Positions 17,015 to 27,099 of a stretch of 64,000 nt of DNA are shown here, one piece after another. Under the pieces are notes generated by a model that searched no databases, was not told the origin of the DNA, and saw only the letters and a program-made list of their open reading frames with translations. The translations under genes and the position numbers were made by a program. Source of the DNA: Maribacter orientalis (GTDB lineage Bacteria; Bacteroidota; Bacteroidia; Flavobacteriales; Flavobacteriaceae); NCBI RefSeq assembly GCF_900109345.1, contig NZ_FNZN01000002.1, positions 620,001-684,000 on the forward strand, read 5' to 3'. Position 1 is the first letter of the stretch, and every line of letters starts with the position of its first letter.

Positions 17015-18142
17015 TTAGATTACAAAATTCTTCAGCAACCAAATCGTTAACATTCCCCAAAATGTTCCTGTCGCCATACTTAAAATAGCCAGCACAATAG
17101 CATGTGGCATCCATTTTAAATTATAGGCAGCAGTGACTGCTGGCGCCGTAGCTATGCCACCAACGTTTGCCATACTTGCAATTGGCACCCATGCCATATT
17201 TATATTTAAGAGTTTTGCAATAAGTATCATAAACAAAAAGTGGCCAACCAACCAAACTACCAAAAATCCAAGAAAAGGCATGTTAAAACCAAGCGTAGCG
17301 ATTTGCAGTTTTAATCCTAAAATAGCCATAACCACTATAATTAAAATTCCACCTGCTTTTAAGGCGAACTTGTAATTCCATTGCTTTATAAAATTGCTTA
17401 TTACCAATCCTAAAAAGGATAACAGCACTACTTTAGCAACAAAACTTTCTATTAAAAAATTACATAGAACTACTATTCCTAAAATGATAGCTATACTTAC
17501 CATCGGATTTAATTTAACACCTGTCTCTACACGAATATCCTCGGGAATGGCAATGTCGGTAACCTTAAACCCTGCATTAAGTTTGTCGCTTTTTTTAATA
17601 CTCTGAAACATTAGAATAGTCCAAATATTTACCAAAATATTATCCATCACCAAAACAGTAAGGAATATATTTTCTGGACATTCTACCAATTCTTTTAAGA
17701 CCAATTGACTGGTACTGCCTCCAATCCAACTTCCTACTATAGGTGGTAAACCCAACCAATATCCCTCTTGTATCATGATTTCCGACACCAAGTCAGTCTC
17801 AGAAAAAAGTAATAAAAATACTATAGGGAATACTGCGATGAATAATGATCCCGATGCAAAAACCAACAAGGGCTTTAATCCAATAGCCTTAAGCTGAGTA
17901 AGCGACAAACTACTCATCACAGCTATTATCGCTAAGGGGATAAAATAATCTTTACTAAAATCATGAATAGTAGCCTGGGAATAATCAACATTTAGCACAT
18001 AGGAAATAATAGCAGGAATGATGTATGCTAATAAGATTGCCGGTACCCAATCAAAAATAGATTTGATATGTCTATTTTCCCATCGGTCCAAAAAATATAC
18101 AGCTATGACCGTGATTGTGGCTATGACCCATGGTACTATCAT
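17015..18142 (-). CDS. DUF819 family membrane protein
   Basis: 375 residues with about 10-11 hydrophobic helices. Characteristic stretches include LGLPPIVGSWIGGSTSQLVLKE and ASMANVGGIATAPAVTAAYN, two re-entrant-looking glycine-rich loops in inverted halves as in some secondary transporters. The family (YjcL-like) has no established function. It is probably co-transcribed with the UDG gene (four-base gap) and possibly with hopJ and rsmI upstream. Confidence 0.85.
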   Translation of the reverse strand: MIVPWVIATITVIAVYFLDRWENRHIKSIFDWVPAILLAYIIPAIISYVLNVDYSQATIHDFSKDYFIPLAIIAVMSSLSLTQLKAIGLKPLLVFASGSLFIAVFPIVFLLLFSETDLVSEIMIQEGYWLGLPPIVGSWIGGSTSQLVLKELVECPENIFLTVLVMDNILVNIWTILMFQSIKKSDKLNAGFKVTDIAIPEDIRVETGVKLNPMVSIAIILGIVVLCNFLIESFVAKVVLLSFLGLVISNFIKQWNYKFALKAGGILIIVVMAILGLKLQIATLGFNMPFLGFLVVWLVGHFLFMILIAKLLNINMAWVPIASMANVGGIATAPAVTAAYNLKWMPHAIVLAILSMATGTFWGMLTIWLLKNFVI

Positions 18143-18179
18143 GGTAACAATTTAAGGCATTTTTACACCTATTTTGAAA

Positions 18180-18518
18180 TTATTTTAAAGGCTCTCCATC
18201 AAAAGTCAAGCCTTCAAAACCAGATTTCATAAAATTCCTGATATTCTGATGACCATCACCTTCTGGTTCTTGTAACACCTCATCAAAATAATAAGCACCA
18301 AAACAAGCCAAGGTTTCTTCCTTTGTAAAGCCTTCCTTTTTTGCAAAGGCAAATACTTTACAAGATCCAGAATTTTGTCCTAACTCATTTGTTATAGTAC
18401 CATTGGTGAATGCCGTTGGCGTAAAAGTGAAATTAGATTCAATTACCGACATGGTATCGGAAAAAGATATATCTGTTGGTTTTGTTGCTAATTTATTCTT
18501 GAACTCTTCTAATTTCAT
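18180..18518 (-). CDS. HopJ type III effector-like protein
   Basis: 112 residues matching the small HopJ family, with the conserved core FTPTAFTNG, NSGSCKVFAFAK and ACFGAYYFDEVLQEPEGDGHQNIRNF in sequence. Despite the name, this family is widespread in non-pathogens without a type III system and its function is unknown. It lies five bases downstream of rsmI on the same strand. Confidence 0.85.
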   Translation of the reverse strand: MKLEEFKNKLATKPTDISFSDTMSVIESNFTFTPTAFTNGTITNELGQNSGSCKVFAFAKKEGFTKEETLACFGAYYFDEVLQEPEGDGHQNIRNFMKSGFEGLTFDGEPLK

Positions 18519-18523
18519 ACTTT

Positions 18524-19195
18524 TTACTTTTTCCCTCCAACAACAATTACAATTTCTCCTTTAGGTGGTTTCTCTGTGAAATGTTTTAAGACTTCCTCAG
18601 CTGAACCACGAACGGTTTCTTCATAAAGCTTGGTCAATTCCCTAGAAACGGAAACAGGTCTGTCTGCTCCAAAATATTCAACAAAATTTGCAAGCGTCTT
18701 CAATAATTTATGTGGAGATTCATAAAAAATAATCGTCCGTGATTCTTCCGCCAAAAATTTTAGTCGAGTCTGTCTTCCTTTTTTAACCGGTAAAAATCCT
18801 TCAAACACAAACTTATCATTTGGCAAACCGCTATTGACCAATGCTGGCACAAATGCTGTAGCTCCTGGCAAACAATCTACTTCAATATCATGTTCTACAC
18901 AGGCACGAGTCAATAAAAAGCCAGGATCCGATATAGCAGGTGTGCCAGCATCAGAAATTAATGCTATGTTCTCACCATTTTTTAATCGACCTACTAAATA
19001 ATCGACCATATTATGCTCATTATGCATATGGTGACTTTTCATAGGCGTACCAATTTCAAAATGATGCAATAATTTACCACTAGTACGAGTATCCTCGGCT
19101 AGAATTAAATCGACCTCTTTAAGTATACGAATAGCCCTTATGGTCATATCCTCTAAATTGCCTATCGGAGTCGGAACTAAATAAAGTTTTCCCAT
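18524..19195 (-). CDS. rsmI: 16S rRNA (cytidine-1402-2'-O)-methyltransferase RsmI
   Basis: 223 residues of the tetrapyrrole-methylase fold. It begins with LYLVPTPIGNLEDMT, the RsmI signature, followed by LAEDTRTSGKLL, the SAM-binding segment ALISDAGTPAISDPG, and LPGATAFVPALVNSGLP. The C-terminal motif KPPKGEIVIVVGGKK is also typical. RsmI methylates the ribose of C1402 in the decoding centre. Its frame starts a run of four same-strand genes. Confidence 0.95.
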   Translation of the reverse strand: MGKLYLVPTPIGNLEDMTIRAIRILKEVDLILAEDTRTSGKLLHHFEIGTPMKSHHMHNEHNMVDYLVGRLKNGENIALISDAGTPAISDPGFLLTRACVEHDIEVDCLPGATAFVPALVNSGLPNDKFVFEGFLPVKKGRQTRLKFLAEESRTIIFYESPHKLLKTLANFVEYFGADRPVSVSRELTKLYEETVRGSAEEVLKHFTEKPPKGEIVIVVGGKK

Positions 19196-19204
19196 GTGTT
19201 TCTA

Positions 19205-19300
19205 AAGTAAACAACCTCGGGGCAAGCCCAAGACATTCGTAACGAGACGACTTAAATATAGTGAGGCAAACCTCGGTTCATTTACATCTCGATTATCGAG
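19205..19300. repeat. GC-richer intergenic repeat-like element
   Basis: Between two reverse-strand genes lies a stretch with CCTCGGGGCAAGCC near its left end and CGAGGTTTGCCTCAC read in reverse near 19260-19275, then the palindrome CTCGAT-T-ATCGAG at 19288-19300. Composition differs from the AT-rich surroundings. It looks like a decayed copy of a dispersed intergenic repeat; I cannot test its copy number. Confidence 0.35.
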
Positions 19301-19350
19301 TAAAAAACCCAACACCAGTGGTAGGGCGTGTAATTCAATTATTGTTTTTA

Positions 19351-20040
19351 TTAAGCAAATCTACGGGCGACCAATTCAATAAATCGTTCTTCATATAGCT
19401 CTTTACCTACCCAATTATTATAGTCTGGTTTTACCATATTTTCAATAAAGGAAATAGAACGTTCCTCAGAATCAATTGTATTTAATTGAGACAATACTCG
19501 GTTATAATCTTCCATACTATTATTGAACAAATGCTTTACAAATGCCAAGCGATCATTAAGATCGACCTTCACGTTGCTTTTCGCTAAACGGTCATTTAAA
19601 GATTTAGGCGATGCTTCACTTTTCTTTAAATCCTCATTCGAAGGCATAAAAAGTTCCTTGTCATTTTTCATATAGTTAGGTTTAGACATAAACTCAGCCA
19701 AAACATCTTCTAACTCTTCATTATTCGGCATTTCAGAAACCATATCCTTTATCGTATCCATGCCAGGTATCATAATATCTTCATCGTGCGGATTATTCTC
19801 TGGCACTGATTTATTAGAATCTAATACCGCGTTCGCCAATTCTTCGAACTTAGCGGCAATAGCATTTTTAGAAACATCTACTTCCATGTCGTTAAGTTCA
19901 AGTTCAATAAACTTTAGTACAGCCAATTTTTCGTAAAGATTTTTAGACAATTCATATAGACCCGCTATATCATCTAGATTATCTGCAGTTAGAATTTCTG
20001 TGGACAACTTCCTCAACTCCTTTTTCAACTTATTTTTCAT
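19351..20040 (-). CDS. conserved hypothetical cytoplasmic protein
   Basis: 229 residues with no signal or membrane helix. The N-terminal third is helical and charged (KKELRKLSTEILTADNLDDI) and the middle is acidic and low in complexity. A conserved-looking C-terminal domain contains SLNDRLAKSNVKVDLNDRLAF and FVKHLFNNSMEDYNRVLSQL. Proteins of this shape are common in Bacteroidota, but no function is known. It is divergent from tdk. Confidence 0.75.
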   Translation of the reverse strand: MKNKLKKELRKLSTEILTADNLDDIAGLYELSKNLYEKLAVLKFIELELNDMEVDVSKNAIAAKFEELANAVLDSNKSVPENNPHDEDIMIPGMDTIKDMVSEMPNNEELEDVLAEFMSKPNYMKNDKELFMPSNEDLKKSEASPKSLNDRLAKSNVKVDLNDRLAFVKHLFNNSMEDYNRVLSQLNTIDSEERSISFIENMVKPDYNNWVGKELYEERFIELVARRFA

Positions 20041-20144
20041 CTCACAATTTTTTATGTCAAGACCTAGAAGGCGTCTTTTTTTAATAACTTTATCATTCTA
20101 AAATAATAAACGAAAAACCCCTTATTTTCGTCTAAAATTACAAA

Positions 20145-20789
20145 ATGTTTCTTGAAAACACAGTGAATCCGAAAGAACAATTCGGATGGATAGAAGTCAT
20201 TGCCGGGTCTATGTTTTCTGGAAAGACAGAAGAATTGATCCGAAGACTAAAACGCGCCCAGTTTGCCAAATTAAAGGTTGAAATCTTTAAGCCTATGGTA
20301 GACACTCGTTATAATGATGAAATGGTAGTTTCACATGACGCCAATGAAATACGTTCTACGCCTGTACCTGCTGCTGCGAATATTCGAATACTTGCAGATA
20401 CGTGTGATGTAATTGGCATAGATGAAGCCCAGTTCTTTGATGATGAAATAGTTACGGTATGTAATGATTTAGCCAATAAAGGTGTTCGGGTTATCGTTGC
20501 AGGCCTTGATATGGATTTTAAAGGAAAACCATTTGGCCCTATGCCAGCACTTATGGCAACGGCCGAATATGTAACTAAAGTACATGCCATTTGTACCCGT
20601 ACAGGTAATTTGGCCAACTACAGCTTTAGAAAATCTAGCAATGATAAATTGGTTATGTTAGGTGAGGTAAATGAATATGAGCCCTTAAGCCGTGGAGCTT
20701 ATTACAAGGCAATGCTTAAAGAAAAGGTGAAAATTATGGATGTAAAATCTGAAGAGATTGATGCTAACAAAAAGAATGAAAATGGCTAA
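20145..20789 (+). CDS. tdk: thymidine kinase
   Basis: 214 residues of the type II thymidine kinase family. The P-loop is GSMFSGKTEELIRRLKRAQ at about 21-39. The DEAQFFDDE segment contains the catalytic Glu, and the lid contains CTRTGNLANYSFR. Of the usual four zinc cysteines only part is visible, as in some Bacteroidota enzymes. It phosphorylates thymidine in salvage. Its last eight bases overlap the start of alr. Confidence 0.93.
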   Translation: MFLENTVNPKEQFGWIEVIAGSMFSGKTEELIRRLKRAQFAKLKVEIFKPMVDTRYNDEMVVSHDANEIRSTPVPAAANIRILADTCDVIGIDEAQFFDDEIVTVCNDLANKGVRVIVAGLDMDFKGKPFGPMPALMATAEYVTKVHAICTRTGNLANYSFRKSSNDKLVMLGEVNEYEPLSRGAYYKAMLKEKVKIMDVKSEEIDANKKNENG

Positions 20790-21888
20790 GGCACAAGAGA
20801 CCGTTTTAGAAATTGACCTAAAGGCACTTGGTCATAATTACAGTTTTTTACGCTCCAAAATAAAGCCCGAAACGAAATTTATGGCGGTGGTTAAGGCATA
20901 TGCCTACGGCAGCGATTCTGTGGCAATTGCCCGACACCTTCAAGAATTGGGTGTAGATTATTTTGCCGTTGCCTATGCTAACGAAGGTATTCATTTAAGA
21001 GAAGCAGGCGTCACTGCACCTATTTTAGTACTTCACCCACAAAAGGCTCATTTTCAATCATTAATTGAGAATAACCTAGAGCCCAGCATTTACTCAAAAT
21101 CTATCTTGTCAGATTTTATTTTAACGGCACAAAAACTAGGCGTTAAAGAATATCCTATACACTTAAAGTTTAATACCGGACTGAATAGATTAGGTTTTTC
21201 AATTGACGATCTACCAGAAATTTCAAAACTCATTGATAAACAAGATGCCGCTAAGGTAATTGCTGTTTTATCTCATTTAGCCGCTACTGAAGATAGTAAC
21301 GAAACTGAATTTACAAACTTCCAACTAAAACGTTTTGAGGCTATTTGTAAGCAAGCAGGCGTTACTTTTAAAGACAAATTTTTAAAACACGTTCTCAATA
21401 CATCTGGAATTATTAATTATCCTGAAGCACAATATGACATGGTACGAAGTGGCATTGGCCTGTATGGTTACGGAAACCACCCAGATGTAGATTCTCATTT
21501 AATACCGGTGGCAACTTTAAAAACCATCATTGCACAGAAACATAATATTCCTGTAGGGGAATCAGTAGGGTATAATCGCAAGTATTCATCGAATTCAGAA
21601 ACCATTACAGCGACTTTGCCTTTGGGACATGCAGACGGAATAGGTCGAGAATATGGCCATGGAAAAACCTTTGTTAGTGTTCATGGCCAACTTGCCCCAA
21701 TAATTGGAAATGTTTGTATGGACATGATAATGATTGACGTAACTGGTATTGAATGTTCTGAAGGTGATGAAGTAATTATATTCGGAAAAGAATTACCTGC
21801 TTCAGAATTTTCACAGACCGCTAATACTATTTCATATGAGTTAATTACAGGACTTTCGCAGCGCATAAAGCGGTTAATCATAAACTGA
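20782..21888 (+). CDS. alr: alanine racemase
   Basis: 368 residues from the ATG at 20782. Upstream in-frame ATGs exist but would lengthen the overlap with tdk. The PLP lysine lies in AVVKAYAYGSDSVAIA (about residue 37) and the second catalytic base, Tyr, in GESVGYNRKYSSN. The C-terminal domain has GRISHD-like GNVCMDMIMIDVT. It makes D-alanine for peptidoglycan. Translational coupling to tdk by the eight-base overlap is likely. Confidence 0.95.
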   Translation: MAKAQETVLEIDLKALGHNYSFLRSKIKPETKFMAVVKAYAYGSDSVAIARHLQELGVDYFAVAYANEGIHLREAGVTAPILVLHPQKAHFQSLIENNLEPSIYSKSILSDFILTAQKLGVKEYPIHLKFNTGLNRLGFSIDDLPEISKLIDKQDAAKVIAVLSHLAATEDSNETEFTNFQLKRFEAICKQAGVTFKDKFLKHVLNTSGIINYPEAQYDMVRSGIGLYGYGNHPDVDSHLIPVATLKTIIAQKHNIPVGESVGYNRKYSSNSETITATLPLGHADGIGREYGHGKTFVSVHGQLAPIIGNVCMDMIMIDVTGIECSEGDEVIIFGKELPASEFSQTANTISYELITGLSQRIKRLIIN

Positions 21889-21971
21889 GTTTATTAACAT
21901 TTCTTTAAGGTTTGAAAATTTTTATTAAATTGCCTTACTTTATTATTAACCATTAATAAAAATACTAGAAC

Positions 21972-22379
21972 ATGTTTAAAGAATTTAAAGATTTCATTAT
22001 GACGGGTAACGTCATAGATTTAGCCGTAGCAGTATTACTCGCAGGTGCTATGGGATTAGTCGTTAGCGGATTTGTTGGCGATATTATGATGCCAATTGTT
22101 GGTCATTTCAGTGGAGGCGTAGATTTCGCTGATATGAAAGTTGTATTATCTGAGGCAATTATTGCGGCTGATGGTTCGATTACAAAACCAGAAAATGCCA
22201 TTATGTATGGAAAATGGATTAATGCAATTATCAACTTAATCATTGTTGGTTTTGTATTATTCATTATTGTTAAAGCTTACAACAAAACAAAAACACCACC
22301 AGCTCCAGTTCAAGAGGCTCCAAAAGGACCAACTACTGAAGAACTTTTGATAGAAATTCGTGATGCTTTAAAAAAGTAA
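21972..22379 (+). CDS. mscL: large-conductance mechanosensitive channel
   Basis: 135 residues, the normal MscL length. It opens with MFKEFKDFIMTGNVIDLAVAVLLAGAMGLVVSGFVGDIMMP, containing the first transmembrane helix and the glycine-rich gate. The second helix is about residues 85-105 (INAIINLIIVGFVLFIIVKA). A charged helical C-terminal bundle ends in EELLIEIRDALKK. It protects against hypo-osmotic shock. Confidence 0.95.
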   Translation: MFKEFKDFIMTGNVIDLAVAVLLAGAMGLVVSGFVGDIMMPIVGHFSGGVDFADMKVVLSEAIIAADGSITKPENAIMYGKWINAIINLIIVGFVLFIIVKAYNKTKTPPAPVQEAPKGPTTEELLIEIRDALKK

Positions 22380-22438
22380 TCAGAAAATAATTCCTTGGTT
22401 TTTTGAGGAACCGTTGCACTGCAACTTATATTCATTAA

Positions 22439-22483
22439 AACCGTCAACTTTGTCTCGCTAACATTGTTGGCGGTTCTTTTTTT
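22439..22483 (+). terminator. rho-independent terminator after mscL
   Basis: AACCGTCAAC (22439-22448) pairs with GTTGGCGGTT (22466-22475) with one G-U pair, followed by a run of eight T. Confidence 0.75.
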
Positions 22484-22577
22484 GAATTCTATCCCGACCC
22501 CAAAGTTTATTCAGCGATATATCATTTGTTACAAATTAAACATTTTGTTATATTTTGATTATTCTTTGTTCTTTTGC

Positions 22578-22607
22578 TTGTGCAGATTGCAGTAATGGTT
22601 ATTTTTG
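22578..22607 (+). promoter_or_regulatory. Bacteroidota-type promoter of asd
   Basis: TTG at 22578-22580 and TATTTTTG at 22600-22607 match the -33 (TTG) and -7 (TAnnTTTG) elements with a 19-base spacer. The asd start codon is 25 bases further. Confidence 0.5.
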
Positions 22608-22632
22608 CCGCTTAATTATAATGAACTAACAA

Positions 22633-23622
22633 ATGAAAGTAGCTGTTGTAGGTGCCACAGGCATGGTAGGCGAAGTACTATTGAAAGTATTGGCAGAACG
22701 TAATTTTCCGATAACGGAACTATTGTTGGTTGCCTCTGAACGTTCAGTTGGTAAAAAAATGCCCTTTAAAGGTAAAGAACATACCGTAATTGGCTTGGCA
22801 GATGCTGTAGCTGCAAAACCTAACATTGCAATCTTTTCTGCAGGTGGCGACACTTCATTAGAATGGGCTCCAAAATTTGCTGAAGTGGGTACAACCGTAG
22901 TAGATAATTCTTCTGCTTGGAGAATGGACCCAACCAAAAAATTAGTAGTTCCTGAAATAAATGCTCATGAGCTTACCGCTCAGGATAAAATTATCGCCAA
23001 CCCAAATTGTTCTACAATACAGTTGGTAATGGCATTATACCCATTACATAAAAAATATAAAATGAAACGCGTTATCGTTTCAACCTATCAATCTGTTTCA
23101 GGTACTGGGGTGAAAGCCGTGAAACAACTCGAAAATGAAATTGCAGGCATACAAGGCGAAATGGCCTATCCTTATCCAATTGGTAGAAATGCATTGCCAC
23201 ACTGTGATGTTTTCTTGGAAAACGGATATACCAAAGAAGAGATGAAGCTAGCACGCGAGCCTCAAAAAATATTAGACGATCGTACCTTCTCAATTAGCGC
23301 TACTGCCGTTCGTATACCAACTGCCGGTGGACATTCAGAATCTGTAAACGTAGAATTTGAAAATGATTTTGAGCTTAACGAAGTTCGTAAACTATTAAAT
23401 GAAATGCCTGGTGTAACAGTGCAAGATAATCCAGATACAAACACCTACCCGATGCCTATTTACGCACATGATAAAGATGAAGTTTTTGTAGGTCGTATAC
23501 GTAGAGATGAAACTCAGCGTAATACCTTAAACATGTGGATCGTTGCCGATAACTTAAGAAAAGGAGCCGCAACGAATGCTGTTCAAATTTCAGAATACTT
23601 AGTCGAAAAAGGACTAGTATAA
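22633..23622 (+). CDS. asd: aspartate-semialdehyde dehydrogenase
   Basis: 329 residues. The NADP-binding loop GATGMVGEVLLKVL is at about 7-20. The active-site Cys lies in IIANPNCSTIQLV (about 129), and the substrate-binding SATAVRIPTAGGHSESVNVEF contains the catalytic His. It reduces aspartyl phosphate to aspartate semialdehyde for lysine/diaminopimelate, threonine and methionine. A promoter and a terminator flank it, so it appears monocistronic. Confidence 0.96.
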   Translation: MKVAVVGATGMVGEVLLKVLAERNFPITELLLVASERSVGKKMPFKGKEHTVIGLADAVAAKPNIAIFSAGGDTSLEWAPKFAEVGTTVVDNSSAWRMDPTKKLVVPEINAHELTAQDKIIANPNCSTIQLVMALYPLHKKYKMKRVIVSTYQSVSGTGVKAVKQLENEIAGIQGEMAYPYPIGRNALPHCDVFLENGYTKEEMKLAREPQKILDDRTFSISATAVRIPTAGGHSESVNVEFENDFELNEVRKLLNEMPGVTVQDNPDTNTYPMPIYAHDKDEVFVGRIRRDETQRNTLNMWIVADNLRKGAATNAVQISEYLVEKGLV

Positions 23623-23641
23623 ACCATATTTTAAGAACGTT

Positions 23642-23679
23642 AAAACCTTCAAAACAAGTCTATTTTGAAGGTTTTTTTA
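23642..23679 (+). terminator. rho-independent terminator after asd
   Basis: AAAACCTTCAAAA and TTTTGAAGGTTTT form a 13-base perfect stem with an eight-base loop, followed by additional T. Confidence 0.85.
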
Positions 23680-23707
23680 TGGTATTTTAGTGGAAAAAAC
23701 ACTGCTA

Positions 23708-25864
23708 ATGAAAAAATTACTTCCTGGCCTATTGGCCATTATCATAATCTCTTCATGTAAAAATGAATCTAAACCCGAACCTATTATCGTAAATTATCCT
23801 GTTACTTCAAAAGTTGATACCGTAAACACCTATTTTGAAACGGAAGTTAAAGACCCTTATCGTTGGTTAGAAGATGATAGAAGTCCAGAAACAGAAGCAT
23901 GGGTAAAAGAACAAAACAAAACCACATTTGGTTATTTAGAGAAGATTCCCTTTAGAAATGACCTAAAAAATCGTCTAGAAAAACTTTGGAATTATGAAAA
24001 GCTAGGTTCACCTTTCAAAAAAGGCGAGTATACCTATTTCTATAAAAATGATGGTTTACAAAATCAATATGTAGTTTATAGAACGAAAGGCGATGAAAAG
24101 CCAGAGGTGTTTTTAGACCCAAATACTTTTTCTGAAGATGGCACTACCTCTTTGGCTGGCCTTAGTTTTACAAAAGATGGTTCATTAGCAGCTTATCTAA
24201 TTTCTGAAGGTGGTAGTGATTGGCGAAAGGCAATTATTTTGAATGCCGAGACCAAAGAAATTATGGAAGACACTTTGATAGATATCAAATTCAGTGGAAT
24301 CTCTTGGAAAGGCAAAGAAGGTTTCTATTACTCTAGTTATGACAAACCAGAAGGCAGTGAGCTATCTGCCAAAACTGACCAACATAAAGTTTTCTACCAT
24401 AAATTAGGTATGGCACAAAAAAATGATGACCTTATATTTGGTGGTACTCCTATGGAAAAACATAGATATATTGGAGCAAATGTTACCGAGGATAATAAAT
24501 ATTTGGTAATAAGTGCCTCAATATCTACTTCGGGCAATAAGTTGTTTATTAGAGATTTGGAAGATCCTAATGGGTTATTAATTCCTATAGTTGAAGATAC
24601 CGATTCTGATAATTATGTTATTGACAATGTAGGTTCTAAACTTTATATAGTCACGGACAGAAATGCACCTAACAAAAAGATAGTTACTGTTGATGCCAAA
24701 AATCCGGAGCCAGAGCATTGGGTAGATTTTATTCCAGAAACCGAAAACGTGCTTAGTCCAAATACAGGTGGAGGATATATTTTTACAGAATACATGGTAG
24801 ATGCCATTTCAAAAGTTTTTCAATATGATTATGATGGCAAACTTATTCGCGAAGTAAAATTGCCCGGCATTGGATCTGCAAGTGGTTTTGGAGGAGAGAA
24901 AGAAGATATAGATTTTTATTTCTCATTTACGAACTACAATACACCAGGTTCTATATATAAATATGACCCAAAAAATGGTGAATATGAGTTACACTGGAAG
25001 CCAGAAATAGATTTTAATCCTGAAGATTACACTTCTGAACAGATATTTTACGACTCAAAAGACGGTACTAAAATACCAATGATTATCACCTATAAAAAAG
25101 GTGTTAAATTAAATGGCAAAAACCCTACTCTTTTATATGCTTATGGAGGGTTTAATGTTAGTCTTACCCCTTCTTTCAGTATTGCCAATGCGGTTTGGAT
25201 GGAGCAAGGTGGTATTTATGCCGTACCAAATTTACGTGGTGGTGGCGAGTATGGTAAAAAATGGCATGATGCCGGTATCAAGACCAAAAAACAAAATGTA
25301 TTCGATGACTTTATTGCAGCAGCAGAGTTTTTAATTGCAAACAAATACACTTCAAAAGAATATTTAGCTATTCGAGGAGGTTCTAATGGTGGACTATTAG
25401 TAGGCGCCACTATGACGCAAAGACCAGATTTAATGCAAGTAGCATTGCCTGCAGTTGGTGTCATGGATATGTTACGTTATCATACATTCACAGCCGGTGC
25501 CGGATGGGCATATGATTATGGAACTGCTGAAGATACTATTGAAATGTTCGAGTATCTAAAAGGATATTCACCTGTACATAATGTAAAAATGGGTACGGAA
25601 TATCCGGCTACCTTAGTAACTACTGGAGACCATGATGATAGAGTAGTACCGGCACATAGCTTTAAGTTTGCGGCCGAACTTCAAGAAAAACAAGAAGGCA
25701 CTAACCCAACTTTAATACGTATTGAAACAAATGCAGGCCATGGCGCTGGTACTCCAGTTAGTAAAACAATTGAACAATATGCGGATATTTTCGGATTTAC
25801 CCTCTTCAATATGGGGTTTACCGAATTACCGAACAAAAGTGTCTTAAAAAATTTTAAAGAGTAA
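23708..25864 (+). CDS. prolyl oligopeptidase family lipoprotein
   Basis: 718 residues from the ATG at 23708, which puts a lipoprotein signal directly at the N-terminus ([10 protein letters not shown]); an in-frame GTG at 23690 would spoil it. After the signal comes the prolyl oligopeptidase N-terminal region ([17 protein letters not shown]) and a seven-bladed propeller. The catalytic domain has Ser in [11 protein letters not shown], Asp in [11 protein letters not shown] and His in [11 protein letters not shown]. It should cleave proline-containing peptides at the membrane or in the periplasm. Confidence 0.93.
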   Translation: MKKLLPGLLAIIIISSCKNESKPEPIIVNYPVTSKVDTVNTYFETEVKDPYRWLEDDRSPETEAWVKEQNKTTFGYLEKIPFRNDLKNRLEKLWNYEKLGSPFKKGEYTYFYKNDGLQNQYVVYRTKGDEKPEVFLDPNTFSEDGTTSLAGLSFTKDGSLAAYLISEGGSDWRKAIILNAETKEIMEDTLIDIKFSGISWKGKEGFYYSSYDKPEGSELSAKTDQHKVFYHKLGMAQKNDDLIFGGTPMEKHRYIGANVTEDNKYLVISASISTSGNKLFIRDLEDPNGLLIPIVEDTDSDNYVIDNVGSKLYIVTDRNAPNKKIVTVDAKNPEPEHWVDFIPETENVLSPNTGGGYIFTEYMVDAISKVFQYDYDGKLIREVKLPGIGSASGFGGEKEDIDFYFSFTNYNTPGSIYKYDPKNGEYELHWKPEIDFNPEDYTSEQIFYDSKDGTKIPMIITYKKGVKLNGKNPTLLYAYGGFNVSLTPSFSIANAVWMEQGGIYAVPNLRGGGEYGKKWHDAGIKTKKQNVFDDFIAAAEFLIANKYTSKEYLAIRGGSNGGLLVGATMTQRPDLMQVALPAVGVMDMLRYHTFTAGAGWAYDYGTAEDTIEMFEYLKGYSPVHNVKMGTEYPATLVTTGDHDDRVVPAHSFKFAAELQEKQEGTNPTLIRIETNAGHGAGTPVSKTIEQYADIFGFTLFNMGFTELPNKSVLKNFKE

Positions 25865-25891
25865 ACTTCTTTTAAAATCAATAAATTATCG

Positions 25892-25922
25892 AAAAATCCG
25901 TTTCAAATAGGAACGGATTTTT
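25892..25922. terminator. bidirectional terminator-like hairpin
   Basis: AAAATCCGTT and AACGGATTTT form the stem, with A- and T-runs on both sides. It lies between the peptidase stop and the ABC ATPase start. Confidence 0.7.
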
Positions 25923-25949
25923 CAATTTTGCATTTCAAAGAATACATAC

Positions 25950-26939
25950 ATGTTACGAGTAGAAAATCTTTCCTTTTCCTATGATAAACTTCAGGTTTTA
26001 GAATCTATCGATTTGCGGATTCAACGAGGAGAGCATGTTGCTATAATTGGAGAAAGTGGGTGCGGTAAAAGCACTTTACTCAAACTTCTTTATGGCTTGA
26101 TGGACTTGAAACAAGGCGAAATTTTCTGGGAAGATGAGCAAATTCTAGGCCCTGCGTATAACTTGGTGCCGGGAGCTCCATTTATGAAATACCTTTCTCA
26201 AGATTTTGATTTAATGCCCTTTATTTCAGTAGCAGAAAATATCGGTCAATACCTTTCTGTTTTCTATCCTAAAGAACTTAAAGAAAGAACTCAAGAGCTT
26301 CTAGAAATGATTGAACTTACGGAGTTTGCTGACAAAAAGGTAAAAACACTAAGTGGTGGCCAACAGCAACGAGTTGCCCTTGCAAGGGTTTTAGCTCAAA
26401 AACCAGAAGTTTTACTTTTAGATGAACCTTTTGGGCATATCGACAATTTTCTTAAAAATAGCTTAAGACGTAATATTTTCAATTATTTAAAAGAAAATAG
26501 AATTACCACCATTGTTGCTACACATGATGTAAACGATGTGTTGCCATTTGCTGATCGCGCGGTTGTTTTAAGAGATAAAGAAATAATTGCAAGGGCCAGG
26601 CCGATGGAACTTTATAATAATCCGAAAAGTTTATATGTTGCATCCCTTTTTGGTGAAGCAAGTATGATTTCGATAGATGTTCTTAAAACCTATGCAAATA
26701 CTAAACGAAAAATTATCGTGTATACTCATGAGTTTAGAGTTTCCCCATCTTCAGGATTAAAAGTTACTGTTGAAAAAGCATATCCTATGGGCAGTCACTA
26801 TTTGACAGAAAGTAGAAGTACCGATAATGAAGTTATCTTTTTTAATGCTGACCAACTGCTACCAAAGGGTAAAGAGGTATTTTTAAACGTGGCTATTGAA
26901 ACTATCAATCAGCGCATACAAGAAGCTTCCGATATCTAA
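25950..26939 (+). CDS. ABC transporter ATP-binding protein without adjacent permease
   Basis: 329 residues. Walker A GESGCGKST is at 34-42, a Q-loop lies in KYLSQDFDLMPF, the signature is LSGGQQQRVALARVLA, Walker B is VLLLDEPFGHID, and the H-loop is VATHD. A C-terminal TOBE-like extension of about 95 residues (from about 235) resembles importer ATPases of the Fe3+/spermidine/sulfate type. No permease or binding protein is next to it, so its partner and substrate are unknown. Confidence 0.85.
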   Translation: MLRVENLSFSYDKLQVLESIDLRIQRGEHVAIIGESGCGKSTLLKLLYGLMDLKQGEIFWEDEQILGPAYNLVPGAPFMKYLSQDFDLMPFISVAENIGQYLSVFYPKELKERTQELLEMIELTEFADKKVKTLSGGQQQRVALARVLAQKPEVLLLDEPFGHIDNFLKNSLRRNIFNYLKENRITTIVATHDVNDVLPFADRAVVLRDKEIIARARPMELYNNPKSLYVASLFGEASMISIDVLKTYANTKRKIIVYTHEFRVSPSSGLKVTVEKAYPMGSHYLTESRSTDNEVIFFNADQLLPKGKEVFLNVAIETINQRIQEASDI

Positions 26940-27077
26940 TTTAAAAGTGAAATCTACCCAACAACAATAATAGCTTCTTAAAATGATTCTTTTTCCGACT
27001 CGATAATTATTTTGAAGAGCTACACTTAATATTTTATTGATCCTGTCACTAGCAAATAAGAAAGACCTGTTTTTAAT

Positions 27078-27085
27078 TACTTTTG
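27078..27085 (+). promoter_or_regulatory. -7 promoter box before arfB
   Basis: TACTTTTG matches TAnnTTTG exactly and ends 14 bases before the TTG proposed as start. If used, transcription would begin inside the longer upstream frame, which supports the shorter start. Confidence 0.45.
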
Positions 27086-27099
27086 TTCAAAACTCAATT

